DNA from: Timema cristinae
Lineage: Eukaryota; Arthropoda; Insecta; Phasmatodea; Timematidae
Reading direction: 5' to 3'
Assembly: GCA_039000515.1 (NCBI GenBank)
Contig: JBCFYV010000012.1
Location: 38,085,407 to 38,149,406, forward strand
DNA: 64,000 nt
This document shows positions 10,262-21,754 of this stretch, piece after piece. Position numbers and translations under genes: made by a program. The first letter of the stretch is position 1; every line of letters begins with the position of its first letter. The notes under the pieces were generated by a model, which worked only from the letters and a program-made list of their open reading frames with translations, searched no databases and was not told where the DNA came from.

Positions 10262-10520
10262 CTACATGAAGTTGTGCAGATGAAAATTCCTCCTAAGGAT
10301 GTGTCCGATCCAGTTTGATCTGCACCAAAGAATCACATTTAAATTATTCGTTTCAGAACCAGTTATCTTAGCACTTTGTCGCTCCAATTCTTCACCTGAT
10401 CTCTTCAAGTCTTCTCCAGCACCAAATTGCATAGCTCTCCAAGTATTTCTTTTCCATATTCCTAAGAGGCCACCATAGAGTGCGATGCTCCAAATGTGGC
10501 CACTATATAAAATATATTTC
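10262..10520 (-). pseudogene. LINE reverse-transcriptase C-terminal relic
   Basis: Within a minus-strand frame of 151 codons (10262-10717) roughly the last 80 residues look like the region after the RT active site of non-LTR retrotransposons: HIWSIALYG, then a W-rich and Glu/Arg-rich stretch, then NWIGHILRRN at the end. In intact elements this continues into a catalytic ORF over 800 residues long; here nothing upstream or downstream is conserved and spacing is distorted by indels. The first half of the frame (10520-10717) shows no family match. This is a dead 3' fragment of a LINE; the clade cannot be fixed from this. Confidence 0.72.
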
Positions 10521-10719
10521 TCAGTGGTCAAAATTTGATAACATTTGAGTTTAAATAGGTTTTGATACTTTCTATCAAAAGTGACAGCCGCAGATCCCAA
10601 TACTTTACGTATAACAATAGGATATATAATAAAGAAAACTCTATACCTACACATCCTACATGTTGTAACCACGCAAAGCAAAGCAAATTTCACGGGAATG
10701 CTGTTTTGGACATACAATA

Positions 10720-11140
10720 GACCACGATCTCATTCACAACTTCTCTACATATGGTAAACTAATATTCTCCTACAATACAGCCATGTATTCACTCACTCTG
10801 TTTTCCCATAGCACAGCAGCCAAAAGGTTTGTACAACGTAGTTAGTTTATAATTTAGATAAAGGAATTAAGCAAATATAGAAACTGTAAAATAAATTTAC
10901 CTCGCCTGTTTAGTAAAAAATGTCTTCTCGATTACTAATAGGAAGTTGGACCTGCCTAAAAATATAATTCAATGGCCGTGGTATTTTTACGGTGTGAAGG
11001 AAGCACTATAGATATTCTTTTTAATGGAAACAAATTAAAGGTTTTACTAGGTGTAAGTTGTATCTAGTTAATTCAAGCAAAAACTTAATAGAAACTACTT
11101 TATCAACGATTATAGCCTTACGCGATAGCTTAAAAAAATA
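10720..11140. other. Unassigned AT-rich stretch
   Basis: No repeat or exon is recognised. Confidence 0.5.
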
Positions 11141-11144
11141 GTAA

Positions 11145-11360
11145 TGGCTGAGTAGCTTAAGGCTCCCGCCTCGTATTCCACTTGGTCGCCATTTTGGGGA
11201 TTTAGGGATTCAAATATCACCCGATTGTAATGAAAGGATTTTTATGTATGAGATTTTTCACTGTAGATTTTCCATCTTATCTTCTTGCTAATGTGGGTAC
11301 AGTTCTTCAAATACAACTTCTCATCTCAACACCTATTATTATAAGGCGTTATTAACGCCC
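11145..11360 (+). mobile_element. Degenerate SINE-A
   Basis: A decayed head ('ggctgagtagcttaaggctc'), a B-box-like 'gggattcaaatatcacccg', body landmarks ('ccatcttatcttcttgctaa', 'acaacttctcatctc') and loss of most of the tail. Confidence 0.5.
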
Positions 11361-11369
11361 AGTCTGATA

Positions 11370-11620
11370 CTTTAGCTCTTATGGTAGTGTGTCTGTTAAC
11401 TAAGATAAGGGTCCTGGGTTCGATTCCCGGCGTGGTTGAAAGATTTCCTAATTGGTGAAATGGGGGTTCAACCTTTCAAAGTGATGAATTATCTGCCGTA
11501 GGCCGGATAAAGTGTCTATTCTAGATATAATTTAATATGTTTAAAGTCGTGAGCTGTTATTCAGTCGGTTCACTAAGTGCATGTTATACACCCAAATAAC
11601 TGGGGAAAAAATGAAATACC
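11370..11620 (+). mobile_element. SINE-C
   Basis: A tRNA-like head with the B box 'ctgggttcgattcccggcg', the C body ('ggtgaaatgggggttcaacc', 'gatgaattatctgccg') and the second tail class ('tcagtcggttcactaagtgc', then 'acccaaataa'). The head is one of the better preserved tRNA-like parts but lacks a closed acceptor stem. Confidence 0.85.
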
Positions 11621-11621
11621 C

Positions 11622-12685
11622 CCTGGGTTAAACATAAGCTTAAGGATCCATGCTATACTTTTTTTTAGTTGTGGATGATCTAAATATTTTTCCTTTGCTG
11701 AAGCTTAGTTGAGGTTAGTGAAAACTTCTGATATTGTTAATTTACCCAAATCTTCTTACGAGAGCGACAGCTAGAAAAAATTATTAGATTTATTTTCACG
11801 CTTTCATGTGTCAAGTCATGTGATCTGCATCTGCCCCTTTTATAGTTAATATAAATACCTCTAAAATAACACTAATAATAATAATATAGTAATTAGTAAA
11901 ATGTATTTGTATTTTCTATGAGGTGCTCTAAATATTCAGTGATGAAAACATCAAAATACAAAGGACTTATTTTGGTAGAGAATATAAATGAGAGGAAGTG
12001 AATAAATAGAAGCTCAGTCTAATAGACATAGACGAAGGATAATTGTATGACTTATCGTTAGAAAGAGCATTTGTATTTCTGAACATGATCACAAGAGCGC
12101 TCCGTTAATGAGATAGAATCGTACAAAAGACAACAGTTATACCAAAAAGCGATGGAATGATCGGTTGATGTAAGACTTAAATAATTTAATTAGAATTAAT
12201 ATTTAGATCAAATATAAAGTGCTAGGCGGCTAATAACGCTAGTTGTGAAATTTGAGATTAGGTACACAAAAGATTGATTGAACTTCGTATTGGTGTCAAA
12301 AAAACGTAAAAGAAATTTGCGCGTGCAGTTGTCTGTTTAATTGTTTTAAACGTTATTTTTAACTCTTGAAATCTTTAATATAATCTTTTGATGATTTTCC
12401 GTATAAAAATACTATTTTTACTTTTTATATACAACCAATTATTTAAAAAATGTGTGGTTTTTTAATCTTGACATACTTTTTAGTAAATCATATTTAAAAG
12501 TGGTAATTTCTCGCCAATCAAGAAAGTTTTCATAGATATTATTTGTCAACAAGTTAGATTTTTTAGTACATTTTATCATTTCTATATGAAATGGTTTTGC
12601 ACAATTCGTAGTTATATACAAAAATCAAAAGAAGGATGGTGTGCTTTTGGGTTTGTCGATTGTATTGTTATTACTATTACTAGCA
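11622..12685. other. Unassigned AT-rich stretch
   Basis: Very AT-rich from about 12300 on. No named repeat. A 60-codon frame near 12439-12621 is probably chance. Confidence 0.45.
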
Positions 12686-12689
12686 TAGC

Positions 12690-12830
12690 GCCAAAATTAC
12701 CAACATCCTGTACCTTGGTTGCCAGTCTAACCGCATGATAGGGGTATGCCACAGTTTAAATAATTGTGCATTTTTGGCCATGCTGGTAATCGACCCAGGA
12801 ACAGTTTGTGTGCCTTATTACCACAATCAT
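12690..12830 (-). mobile_element. SINE-C head and body remnant
   Basis: In reverse complement this follows the C body ('acaacatcc...' end) into a head containing 'ggtaatcgacccaggaac' on the plus strand, which corresponds to the C B box. Both ends are decayed. Confidence 0.5.
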
Positions 12831-12886
12831 TATTAAGGCTATTCTGATAAATACATCAAAGTAAAGTTCAACCTACTGTCGGTTTA

Positions 12887-12965
12887 TCCATAGCTCAATT
12901 GATAGAGTGGTCTACTATAGATCTAGGAGACCCTAGTTTGATTCCAGGCTTTGGGGAAAAAGGTT
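12887..12965 (+). mobile_element. tRNA-like head, family unclear
   Basis: 'tagctcaattgatagagtgg' is a good A box and 'tagtttgattccaggct' a passable B box at tRNA-like spacing. The sequence after it matches no other SINE here. A degenerate SINE-C or an isolated tRNA pseudogene are both possible. Confidence 0.35.
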
Positions 12966-13108
12966 ATTACCAATTATACGTATTAATCTTGCTATATCCT
13001 ACCTTTGGTAAATATCGTGACACGAGGGCTAGTCGTTTGGTAGACTACTGGGCATGTCGTCATGTTGATATCATCTACATATTTATAAGGTTTACGTTAA
13101 TTTTATTT

Positions 13109-13333
13109 TAGAACTGCGTCTTACCACCTGTTCGGGTTATATGCTTATGTACTAATTACGCTATTGGTTTTAGGGATTATGAAGATTATATTTTTGTTGA
13201 AAATAAATGTAAAATTGTTTCGTAAAACCACCCTTAACTCACCCGATTGAGATTCGAACCTCAATCTTCCCGTTATTAGCAGTCTAGTCTACTGCGAGAG
13301 TAGCGACTTAGACCATGCGGCCACTGAAGTGGG
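13109..13333 (-). mobile_element. SINE-A2
   Basis: Minus strand, essentially complete: the shared tail at 13115-13150, a rather diverged A body, B box 'gagattcgaacctcaatctt' and the A2 head ending 'gcggccactgaagtggg'. Confidence 0.88.
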
Positions 13334-13334
13334 T

Positions 13335-13890
13335 TTACGATAAATTCCTCAAATAAAAACAATACTAAATACAAATATCAAACCACTGAGCTACCCTAAA
13401 GTAGTGCTCTGTATTCATGGGAGATGGCTGATCAATGAAAGTCCTTAAAATAAAGTGGTTAAATAGTTTGGGTCTAGACCCTCTTTTATCTTGGTTCATC
13501 TAATTAAATTACTAAACCAAACATTCCCAGTTGTAAGGATAGTATGAAAGCCTCAACTTTGTAAGCGAATATGTTTTCATGCTCCACAAAAATAAAAATA
13601 AAATAAGATGTCCCGCTATTTTTAGACAGCTACTTTTGATGTAATTTTACGGTCGGCCTTTCATATAATTTTTCAATCATAAATTCTTTTTGAGTAAAAT
13701 TTAATTCCATAAAAAGGGGGATTTAATTAAAGAGTGTTTGAAAAGACTGGCACATACATTCATAGTATTCATACAGCTAAATTAAAATAGCATTATTATT
13801 ATTATTATTATTAATGTTGGTCGTTAAGTACGTTGCTTTTCGTGAATATCATACATGCTTGACCCATTTGTTTGTAATACTCTATTTTAC
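13335..13890. other. Unassigned sequence with short (TTA)n
   Basis: A short (TTA)n run lies at about 13793-13813. No other assignment. Confidence 0.45.
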
Positions 13891-13892
13891 TG

Positions 13893-14115
13893 GTCTGTGT
13901 CTTACAACCCGTTCTGGCTGTAAGCATTTGAATTGCTCTAATGGGGTAGGATTGAGGAAAATAGAATTTATAGGAAGTATGCCCACGTTTACGAAAATAC
14001 ATCCATTTTATTCAAGTTTTCAATTGTATTAAAAAAATCATTGAAGGAAAATCAGCTTAAGTACAATCGGTCAGTTTTCATACCCTGATTTCCCCGTCAA
14101 CGAGAAACTAGACTA
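13893..14115 (-). mobile_element. Degenerate SINE-A
   Basis: Decayed shared tail ('gtcttacaacccgttctggc'), body landmarks ('aggaagtatgcccacgttta') and a head remnant ('ccccgtcaacgagaaactag'). The middle is disrupted. Confidence 0.5.
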
Positions 14116-14395
14116 GGGGAGCCTGGTATTTATTTCGCGTTCCTACCAATAGGGGTTGTATGTAATATGTGGCCCTATTTATTTACTTATAATTAATTGT
14201 TTTATCTGGAAACAAGAATTGTGATTTTTTTAAATTGATATCTTAACCCCAATTCTGTAAAATTCCACATGTTTTATATTTATTTTTAAAATTTTTATTT
14301 CTAGCTATTATTTTTATCAATACCTTAGCTTTATTTTTAAACGCATTGGTGGTTGAATGGCCTAAAGCAGAGGCTCCCAACCTGCGGTCCTTTTG

Positions 14396-14403
14396 TGATA
14401 ATG

Positions 14404-14440
<37 letters not shown>

Positions 14441-14685
14441 GCACCGCGTCTTACTACCCGTTCGGTTTATACGCTTAAGTACTAATTAAACTAATGGGCT
14501 AGGAATTGGGAAGATTGAATATAGAGGGAGTTAACCCGCATTTGCGTGGAGGGAGAGTGGAAAACTATTTAGGAAAAACCACCCCCAGTTCACCCAAGTG
14601 AGATTCAAACCTCGTTCTCTCTGTCCTCAGCAGTCTAGCTCAACACTAAACTAGCACGTTAGCCAACTACGCCACCGGGATGGGT
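14396..14685 (-). mobile_element. SINE-A1 with target-site duplication
   Basis: A complete minus-strand copy: (TAA)n at 14401-14436, shared tail, A body and the A1 head ending 'gccaccgggatggg'. The 9-mer gtccttttg flanks both sides (14387-14395 and 14686-14694). The duplication and low divergence show a later insertion into the hAT element. Confidence 0.96.
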
Positions 14686-14760
14686 GTCCTTTTGGGGTCC
14701 GTGAAAAGACCTGTGGAGGTCTACGAAACAAATCTAGATTTTAAAACTATATTTTTTTTA

Positions 14761-15016
<256 letters not shown>

Positions 15017-15441
15017 ACTATTTTCTATTTGTATTTTCAAATCATGAAATTTTCGATACTCACATTTTTCTTAAAAGTTGTTTTTTTCCTCATTGTTCGA
15101 TCAAAATATTTTTTTTATTGATATGAAATGGGTTACGTAGAGTACTAGAAATGCGTGCTTAGGCTTGTAATTTCACCTCGTGTAGTAGAGGAGAGCAGGG
15201 GGGCTGTGGCGGATTACCATTGACTTCAGGGGGTCCGTGATAATGGAAAAGGTCGGGAACCACTGGTCTAAAGCATCACCTCCAAAACAGACTGGATGGT
15301 GGGAAGGTTGGGGTTTAAATACTGGCCAGGTATATTGAGAGTGTTTATCCATAATAGGTTCCCCATCTCTTCTTCCACGTATTTCTACTTTCCTATCTCT
15401 TAGAGTGAATATGCGATTATCCCAGAAGGGTTATTAACGCA

Positions 15442-15880
15442 GTACACACCACACACAAATTAATTTGTCAGTGATACTTTTATCACAAGGATAGTAATAT
15501 TAAATTAAAAATGTGAAGAAGATGATCATATAGGTCACGTGTGCGCTTTGTAAACCTAGCTTCCCCTTCTTCCCACATACGATGGAAACTGTGTGTGATC
15601 TCTATGCCCCCCCCCCCCCTTTTCTCTTCTCCTGTCGGATATTAGATTGAAATTTACCTCCCCTTCGACATTTTATCCGCTCTTCCCTAAGCCTTTCATG
15701 CTATGGAAGAAACTTTGCCCGCACATTTAATTAAACGCACCGAGACAAGAAGGGGTCAAGTGACTTTTTTTTAACTGCTTTGATTTTTAATTATTTTAGT
15801 TTTCGAACCCATCAGCGTTGGCCGAGTGGTCTTTGATCCACGTTGACGTGGCTGAATTTTTATAAGCTACACTTCTCATC
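15442..15880. other. Unassigned sequence with a C homopolymer
   Basis: A run of about 13 C lies at 15608-15620. No gene or repeat is recognised. Confidence 0.45.
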
Positions 15881-15883
15881 TCT

Positions 15884-16132
15884 TTTATTATTTAGCACCA
15901 CGTCATCCGTTCGGGTTATACGACTAAGTACTAATTACGCTAATGGATTAGGAATTGGGAAGGTTGAATTTAGAAGAAGTGAACTCACATTTGCGCGGAG
16001 GAAGAGTGAAAAACCATTTAGGAAAAACTTCTCCCAGCTCACCGATCAAGATTCGAACCTTAATCTCCCCGTCCTCAGCAGTCTAGCTCAACATGAAACT
16101 AGCGCGTTAGCTAACTTCGCCACCGAGGTGGG
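15884..16132 (-). mobile_element. SINE-A1
   Basis: A complete minus-strand copy from the shared tail (with a 9-base deletion in the 'cttactacc' segment) to the A1 head 'cgccaccgaggtggg'. An ORF running through it is not coding. Confidence 0.94.
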
Positions 16133-16134
16133 TT

Positions 16135-16863
16135 TCTTAACTCTTCCCCCTATGTAAATGTGTTGAACGTATTTAAAAATAGTATTATTTAAACGTTTAC
16201 CTTATAAACAAACGGCTATATCAGGACATGAATTTCAACCCAACTGAAACTAGGAACTTGAAACATGGACCTTAGTAGCGTGTGTAGCCTAGCTAATAGA
16301 GACGTCCAAAACATTATTTGGCCTAATGTGTCAGTTGTCGTTTTAAAATGAAAGCTGAAACTTTTAAATATGTCCAATTTGGATTCAAATCAGTTTACAA
16401 CGGGTATAGTTTATCAACGCCTGAAACTCGATGGCCTCGACCGTGGGTGAATCCAACCCGCTTACTTCAATTCGAGTAAAAACATTTGCCTTTCATCACA
16501 GACAAGAGTCTCTTGGTTTGTATTCGACCGCTGAATTATGTAGGTCGCGAGTTCCCCGTGCGAGGGAGAAGAACTACACATATCACGTCACGATACAAGA
16601 GGGTGTGAGGTGGTGGTAGGGGAATAAGGATGGGTAGATTTAATGGCATCCATTCATTCTAAGTTTGCAGTGATGTATCACTCTGAGAAAGTTCTCGAAA
16701 CGAGCACGATTGAAATTCTGATCCATCGTAGATACGATGGCGGGGAATTCCCAACCTGTGGCTTGCATCTGTTTTTATTTGTTGGTTTTTTGCGGCTTCG
16801 CAATTTCGTAACTGTGATAATATTAAGTGGGTCAATTAGACGATCTTTGTTGAGGAAAGTGAT
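16135..16863. other. Unassigned sequence
   Basis: Moderate G+C between 16420 and 16780, with two frames of 62 and 83 codons that I do not recognise. Neither has a signal peptide or domain motif. It may be unique sequence or a repeat seen once here. Confidence 0.35.
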
Positions 16864-16875
16864 GAACAGCGTGCC

Positions 16876-17138
16876 ACCAGCCTCAGTGGCGTAGTTAGCT
16901 AACGCGCTGGTTTCATGGTTTTGCTATACTGCTGAGGACGGGGGGAAGATCGAGGTTCAAATCTCACTCGGGTGAACTGGGGTGATTTTTCCTAATGGTT
17001 TTCCACTCTCCTTCTACGCGAATTTGGCTTCAATTCCTCTATATTCAACTTCTCAACTCCTAACCGATTAGCGTAGTTAGTAATTAAGCGTTCAACCCGA
17101 ACGTATAGTAAGAGGCGGTGCTAAGTAATAATAATAAA
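16876..17138 (+). mobile_element. SINE-A1 with target-site duplication
   Basis: Complete, from 'accagcctcagtggcgtagt' through the shared tail and a short (TAA)n. The flanks aacagcgtgcc (16865-16875) and aacaacgtgcc (17139-17149) match at 10 of 11 positions. Confidence 0.95.
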
Positions 17139-17149
17139 AACAACGTGCC

Positions 17150-17660
17150 GAGGTTTTCTTGACATTCGCTTGAGCTCACCTGATTGACATTATGTTCAAA
17201 AAGTGAAAAAATGTAGTATGTAGTTAGTTTACTTTTATTAAGCTAGTGAATATTTACTTTTCAATGAAGTGTTAATTTTCAATGTACTAATTGTCTTGTT
17301 GTTTTGGCGCCACCCTCTATAACCAACATAAAATTGAATCAAACTAATATAGAGTTGAAACGCACCTGGTGAAGTTTCTTAAAACTCGAAACATATCATA
17401 GAAATGGCAGAGACAGCGAGCGTATAGCCAGCGTATTCAACTGGTAAACAGCTCAGGAGGTCCTGTGAGAGAAATACTGGATTACACAAGGGGTAGTATT
17501 TTCCACGAAAGAGCTTATTGGTTCATTTCCTCTTAAATACCCTCCATGTCTCCACCTATCAGGTTGATTCGTTAGTAACAGTTGGGTATAACGTAACGGT
17601 AAAAATGCAAGACTTGACTACCTAGAAATATAAACTTGTAGATGAAACTAATATGAACTC
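17150..17660. other. Unassigned sequence
   Basis: No ORF or repeat assignment. Confidence 0.45.
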
Positions 17661-17664
17661 ACAC

Positions 17665-17850
17665 TGGTGGTTATATTGTAAAAGTATTCAGTTTTGTCTT
17701 TTGCCAATGATGGGGATCGAATCCCAGCGGATGTACTGAGGATGATTTTTGCTTTAATGGCTCACCACCCCGCCTAAATTCCACCTTTCTCATTCCTACC
17801 CGATTAGTGCAAATATGTGTATCTTCTGGATGGGTAGTAAGGCACAGATG
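17665..17850 (+). mobile_element. SINE-A2, partial head
   Basis: Starts near the B box ('gggatcgaatcccagcgg'), continues through the A body and ends in a decayed shared tail ('ggatgggtagtaaggcacag'). Confidence 0.7.
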
Positions 17851-17854
17851 GGTG

Positions 17855-18140
17855 GGGGGCCGGAATAGCCCCAAGTTTAGTTCGCTTTCCATAGCTTTTC
17901 CTTCAATTTATTGACCAGAGCGTTTTACATCAAGAGATGAGAGAAAATGTTCCTTTAGTTTACCCAAAAAATTCTCCAACTACTCTAAAGAGCTGGGAGC
18001 AATTGAGATATCCTGAGTTTTAAAGTTTGCATTTCAATTTAATTTCTCCAAAGAACATTAGCGTAAGAAACATTGTCAAATGAGTTCAAATAAAATAATA
18101 ACTAGTGTATCGACTACAGATCTTGATGGTTGAATGTGTG
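17855..18140. other. Unassigned sequence
   Basis: No assignment. Confidence 0.4.
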
Positions 18141-18147
18141 ACTAACG

Positions 18148-18465
18148 TCGGGTCAACCTTGGTAGTCATAAAGAAAAGGTTAACCCTAGGACACGTTGTT
18201 CATGTGTTCAAACCCAGTTGGGGTTTGCAGATTTTTCTTAGTGATAAAAATCCGTATCCCACTTCCTTGAGAGGGGAAGTAAATCTGTCGGTTCTCTGTC
18301 GATTGTGGCATGTAAAAGAACCCTGGAAGGTAAGTTCAAATACCTCACAAAATTGGTAAACCCTTTCGCTCTCGCTCATAGAAATTATCGTGTGCTGATA
18401 TAATCAGTCAGTTCAGAAAGTGCACGTTAAAACCTCAAATAAATAAACAAATAAAATAAAAACAA
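18148..18465 (+). mobile_element. SINE-D, copy 1
   Basis: A tRNA-like head ('ccttggtagtcataaag' and the B box 'gtgttcaaacccagttggg'), a distinctive body ('gcagatttttcttagtgata', 'ggggaagtaaatctgtcggt', 'gtggcatgtaaaagaaccct') and the second tail class ('gtcagttcagaaagtgcacg' then AAATA repeats). A second copy lies at 56262-56580. Confidence 0.9.
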
Positions 18466-18469
18466 AAGT

Positions 18470-19185
18470 CGAGGTTTCCGGTCTGCTTGTATGCCATATC
18501 AGCAAAGCCTTCTCGAATAATTATTCTTTCCCATGGATTCGATGATTTGAAGTATTTTTCTATTTATAAAACTAAACGATAATTTTCTATTTTATTCTCA
18601 GCCTTTTCCAACCCTCTTATAATTTTTAAAATGGATTACAAACTCACTTCCATCTCCTAAGATACTCTTATAGAGAAAATATACTTGTATATGCCCGGGG
18701 CGAGAGTTCGGTGACATTCAAGCAGCCAATCCGGAACTTGAACCCGTGTTCCTCAGGGCAGTGCCAGGCGTACCAAACCCTAAGAGGTATATATATCTTG
18801 CCTGACTCTGTGTTATCTCATCCCACAAGAAAGTGGATGTCTTCTGTTCCCAGCCTACTCCCAGCTGTAATCTTATAGTTTCAATACAGGTTTCTGCCCT
18901 GATAGGTTAAAACGCCGTAAGTCCGGAGCTAACGAGTATTTGCAGGCTCGATTTCAAGGTGTTTTGTCTACAGAATCAAACGAACCTATTTGAATGAATT
19001 TTCACTAATAAATATATTCCCTTAACCCAGCTATTCATGACTCATTTAAAAGACTACCGAAAAATTAAATTACATATCCCCTCAAAACGTTATCATAAAA
19101 ACAAAAAAAAAAATCAAATTTTTTAATAAATAAAATCATAGTCGGATAATATATAAGGTAGCTATGTAGAAAAGAAGTAAATTAA
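18470..19185. other. Mostly unassigned; one tRNA-like head
   Basis: AT-rich sequence apart from the tRNA-like stretch at 18715-18785 listed separately. A patch at 18830-18960 is GC-richer but has no ORF. Confidence 0.4.
18715..18785 (-). mobile_element. tRNA-like head, family unclear
   Basis: In reverse complement 'acgggttcaagttccgg' is a near-perfect B box and an A-box-like 'gtttggtacgcctgg' lies at the right distance. No known body follows on the minus strand. It could be another SINE family present once here. Confidence 0.35.
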
Positions 19186-19189
19186 ATTA

Positions 19190-19412
19190 TTGGTCAAGCG
19201 GACTAAATATGTAGTCTAGTTTGCCAGTTGTGGGGAGGTCAATGATCAAATTATGTCCGGCTGAAAGGAGGATTTTTTCTTAAAGGGTTTTCCACTTTCC
19301 CTTCACGCAAATGAGGAGAAAATTCTTCTAAATTCTACCTTCCTAAGTCACACCCCACTAGCGAGATTAAAATGCATATAGTTTGGACAAGTAATAAAAC
19401 GTGGCGAAAAAA
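19190..19412 (+). mobile_element. SINE-A2, diverged
   Basis: Head ('ggtcaagcggactaaatatg'), body ('ttttccactttcccttcacg') and tail ('ggacaagtaataaaacgtgg') in the right order with moderate divergence. Confidence 0.75.
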
Positions 19413-19414
19413 AT

Positions 19415-19645
19415 TATTGCGGCAAACTGATTGACAATGAAGGGGTCAACACGGAAGGACAAAATGTTAGACAAGCAAGTGACCGACACTAAGGAGCAGC
19501 CTGGGACAAATGGCCGACATGAGTAGGATCATTTGGTCGATAAAATGTACACACATATTTGGAAGGATAGGTGGGTCAAGTGGCTGACACTACATTGTAT
19601 CTGAGCTATCCGAGGTCTCTTCCATGGCATTGTGTTTATCAACTG
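19415..19645. other. Unassigned sequence
   Basis: Contains loose repeats of 'acaagtggccgacact'-like text (19470-19590) that may be a very degenerate short tandem repeat of about 45 bp. Confidence 0.35.
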
Positions 19646-19649
19646 ATAA

Positions 19650-19903
19650 ACACCAGCTTCGGTGGCCGCACTGTCTAAGGCGCTACTCTTGCAATAGATT
19701 TTATGTTGATGACGGGGAGATAGGGGATCGATCCAGGTCGGGTATACTGAGGGGGAGGGGGTTTCCTAAATGGTTTTCCATTTTACCTCACAAAATGCGG
19801 GTACACTTTCTCTAAATTCAACTTTCCTCACACCTAACACATAGCATAGCTATTGAATAGGCTTATGACCCAAACGGATAGTAAGACGTGGTGCTAAAAA
19901 AAT
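19650..19903 (+). mobile_element. SINE-A2
   Basis: A complete copy: the head 'cggtggccgcactgtctaag', the body, the shared tail and a short A run. Flanking gataaac on both sides suggests a target duplication. Confidence 0.93.
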
Positions 19904-19999
19904 CGATAAACTTCCAAGCGTACAGAGATATAAACGTGTTTTTAATTGGAGTTATTATAAATATTTTATTTTTATTTTGTATATAACTACACATTTAGA

Positions 20000-20052
20000 C
20001 CAGCTTTGGTGGCAGCATGGTCTAAGGCATTACTCTTACAGTCGACTAGACC
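20000..20052 (+). mobile_element. SINE-A2 head fragment
   Basis: 'ggtggcagcatggtctaagg' and the next 30 bases match the A2 head. It then diverges, so this is a 3'-truncated fragment. Confidence 0.7.
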
Positions 20053-20054
20053 AC

Positions 20055-20420
20055 AGCTTCTTAAATTTTTTCCACCCGTGATCCCTCTTCACCCAAATTT
20101 TTTTTATCTGACCCTGGGTGTAGAGGTTTATAAAATAGCTATACAAATCAAACATTTCCTGATAATAAATCATAAGAAATTTATTTTAAAACAACTATTT
20201 GGTATAAATATTATTTTATCATTAAATAAAGGAAATAATAGCAAATTTTAAAATCAAACATTCTAACCCAATACAATCCAAAGCTGTTCTAATTTGATAT
20301 GACATGACGGTATGAAAATATTGAAAATCTTTATTTTTCGTGATAAAACTGTTATGTGTCTGTAAGAGCAGAAAGTTTTGTATTTATAATAAAAACACTG
20401 TAATAATTCATAACATACAT
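20055..20420. other. Unassigned AT-rich stretch
   Basis: Two frames on opposite strands (81 and 72 codons) are not recognised and look like chance ORFs. Confidence 0.4.
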
Positions 20421-20424
20421 TAGT

Positions 20425-20575
20425 CTCGAATCTAATTCGAGGTGTTTCTGGCCACGTTCGTTGGCGTTGCGTGGCGTGCAATGTAAACTACGCATGTTGT
20501 GTGTTCAGAACCAAAGCGGCAGTGAAGTCACACAATCCAACACGGGTGACCGCTACCAGAAACACCTAGAATTCA
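20425..20575. repeat. Short inverted repeat around 110 bp of unique DNA
   Basis: 'aattcgaggtgtttctgg' near 20436 is matched in reverse complement by 'ccagaaacacctagaatt' near 20557. The spacer is relatively GC-rich. It is possibly a MITE core; no further arm homology is seen. Confidence 0.45.
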
Positions 20576-20810
20576 CTAAGCGCTTGATTGTGAATTAATT
20601 TCTGGTAATTGTGCGTTCAAAAACTTATTACGGATGCCAAATTTTTCGCGAATACCACATTCGGCTACGCGGCCCCATATAGGGTCACGACCCACAGTTA
20701 AAGAAGGCCTGAACGAGACTGCCGATGACAGGGAGATGGAGAATAAAGTTTTTCACAAATTATATGTTATTCAAATTCTTTTGTCAAGATTTTCACTGTA
20801 GAGTGTAGGG

Positions 20811-21250
20811 TAGTGTTTCCCAACGTGGGGTACGTACCTGGGCGTTAGGGGGTACGCGGGAATATTTGAACAGTGACGGAAAGAGCTACATATTCCAACA
20901 GTGTAAGACAAAAGATCAGTCAAAAGTTATGAAATTAATCTCAACGAAATGGTGAGGGTGGTGCGATGCGGGTTTTCTTCTTTATTTGAACTTGAGAAAA
21001 TTATTTCAACTTCAAACATAAAATAGTTTTTATTGTTAATAGATATTATTAATAGATTAATGAAATATGTTTGGTTTTATTGTAACTTTGGCTTTTTGAA
21101 TGTAAACATATCTGTACTCTTTATTTATAGTTTATTATCACATTGTATTAATCCTGTAATAATTAAACATTTTTCTAAAAATTAAAGGAACATTTTATGG
21201 AAATGGGCTGCCAAGGGTAACGCAAGTGAAAAAAGGGTTGTAAACCATTG
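20811..21250. mobile_element. hAT-like non-autonomous element, 440 bp
   Basis: The left end 'tagtgtttcccaacgtgggg' followed by 'tacgtacctgggcg' is typical of hAT termini. The right end in reverse complement reads 'caatggtttacaaccc'. The flanking octamers gtgtaggg (20803-20810) and gtgaaggg (21251-21258) match at 7 of 8 positions. No transposase frame. Confidence 0.85.
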
Positions 21251-21442
21251 GTGAAGGGTACAGTTTTTTAAAATTGTGACTACATTTTCTAACTTTTTTA
21301 AACATTCCTAAGAGCATATTTATAAACATATTCTCAGTTTTTTTTAAAGAGTTCTCCTTATAAAAGATAATTTATATTCTAACTTAGTATTACTATTCTT
21401 CCAGACTATCTATTTATTTACACTAATGTGAGGCGTTTAGTA

Positions 21443-21725
21443 TTATTATTATTATTATATTATTACTACCCGTTCGAGTTTTACGCAATTACACTAATGT
21501 GTATTGGTAGGGTGAATGTGAGATGAAATGGAGGATCTACAGTTTAACGTGGGATCCGAACCACGGTGGAGGCCTGGCATTCCACACATTCACAAGTTGT
21601 GATTAATACATGTATTGTCATTGGTGAAGGAAGGGTTTAGTAATCAAATAAATCTGTGCCTGGACCCAGGATTGAACCCCGGACCTCCAGCACACAAGTT
21701 CAACACCTTACTCCTAGACCACCAG
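21443..21725 (-). mobile_element. SINE-B with perfect 10-bp duplication
   Basis: A complete minus-strand copy with a (TTA)n at the left. The 10-mer gcgtttagta flanks it exactly (21433-21442 and 21726-21735). The text after the right duplication, 'agacgcggtgcc', is itself the end of the shared SINE tail, so this SINE inserted within the tail of an older SINE. Confidence 0.97.
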
Positions 21726-21754
21726 GCGTTTAGTAAGACGCGGTGCCAAATATT

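Noticed and set aside
15843..16157. 104-codon ORF
   Set aside because: It runs through SINE-A1 in the antisense direction; no conserved protein feature.
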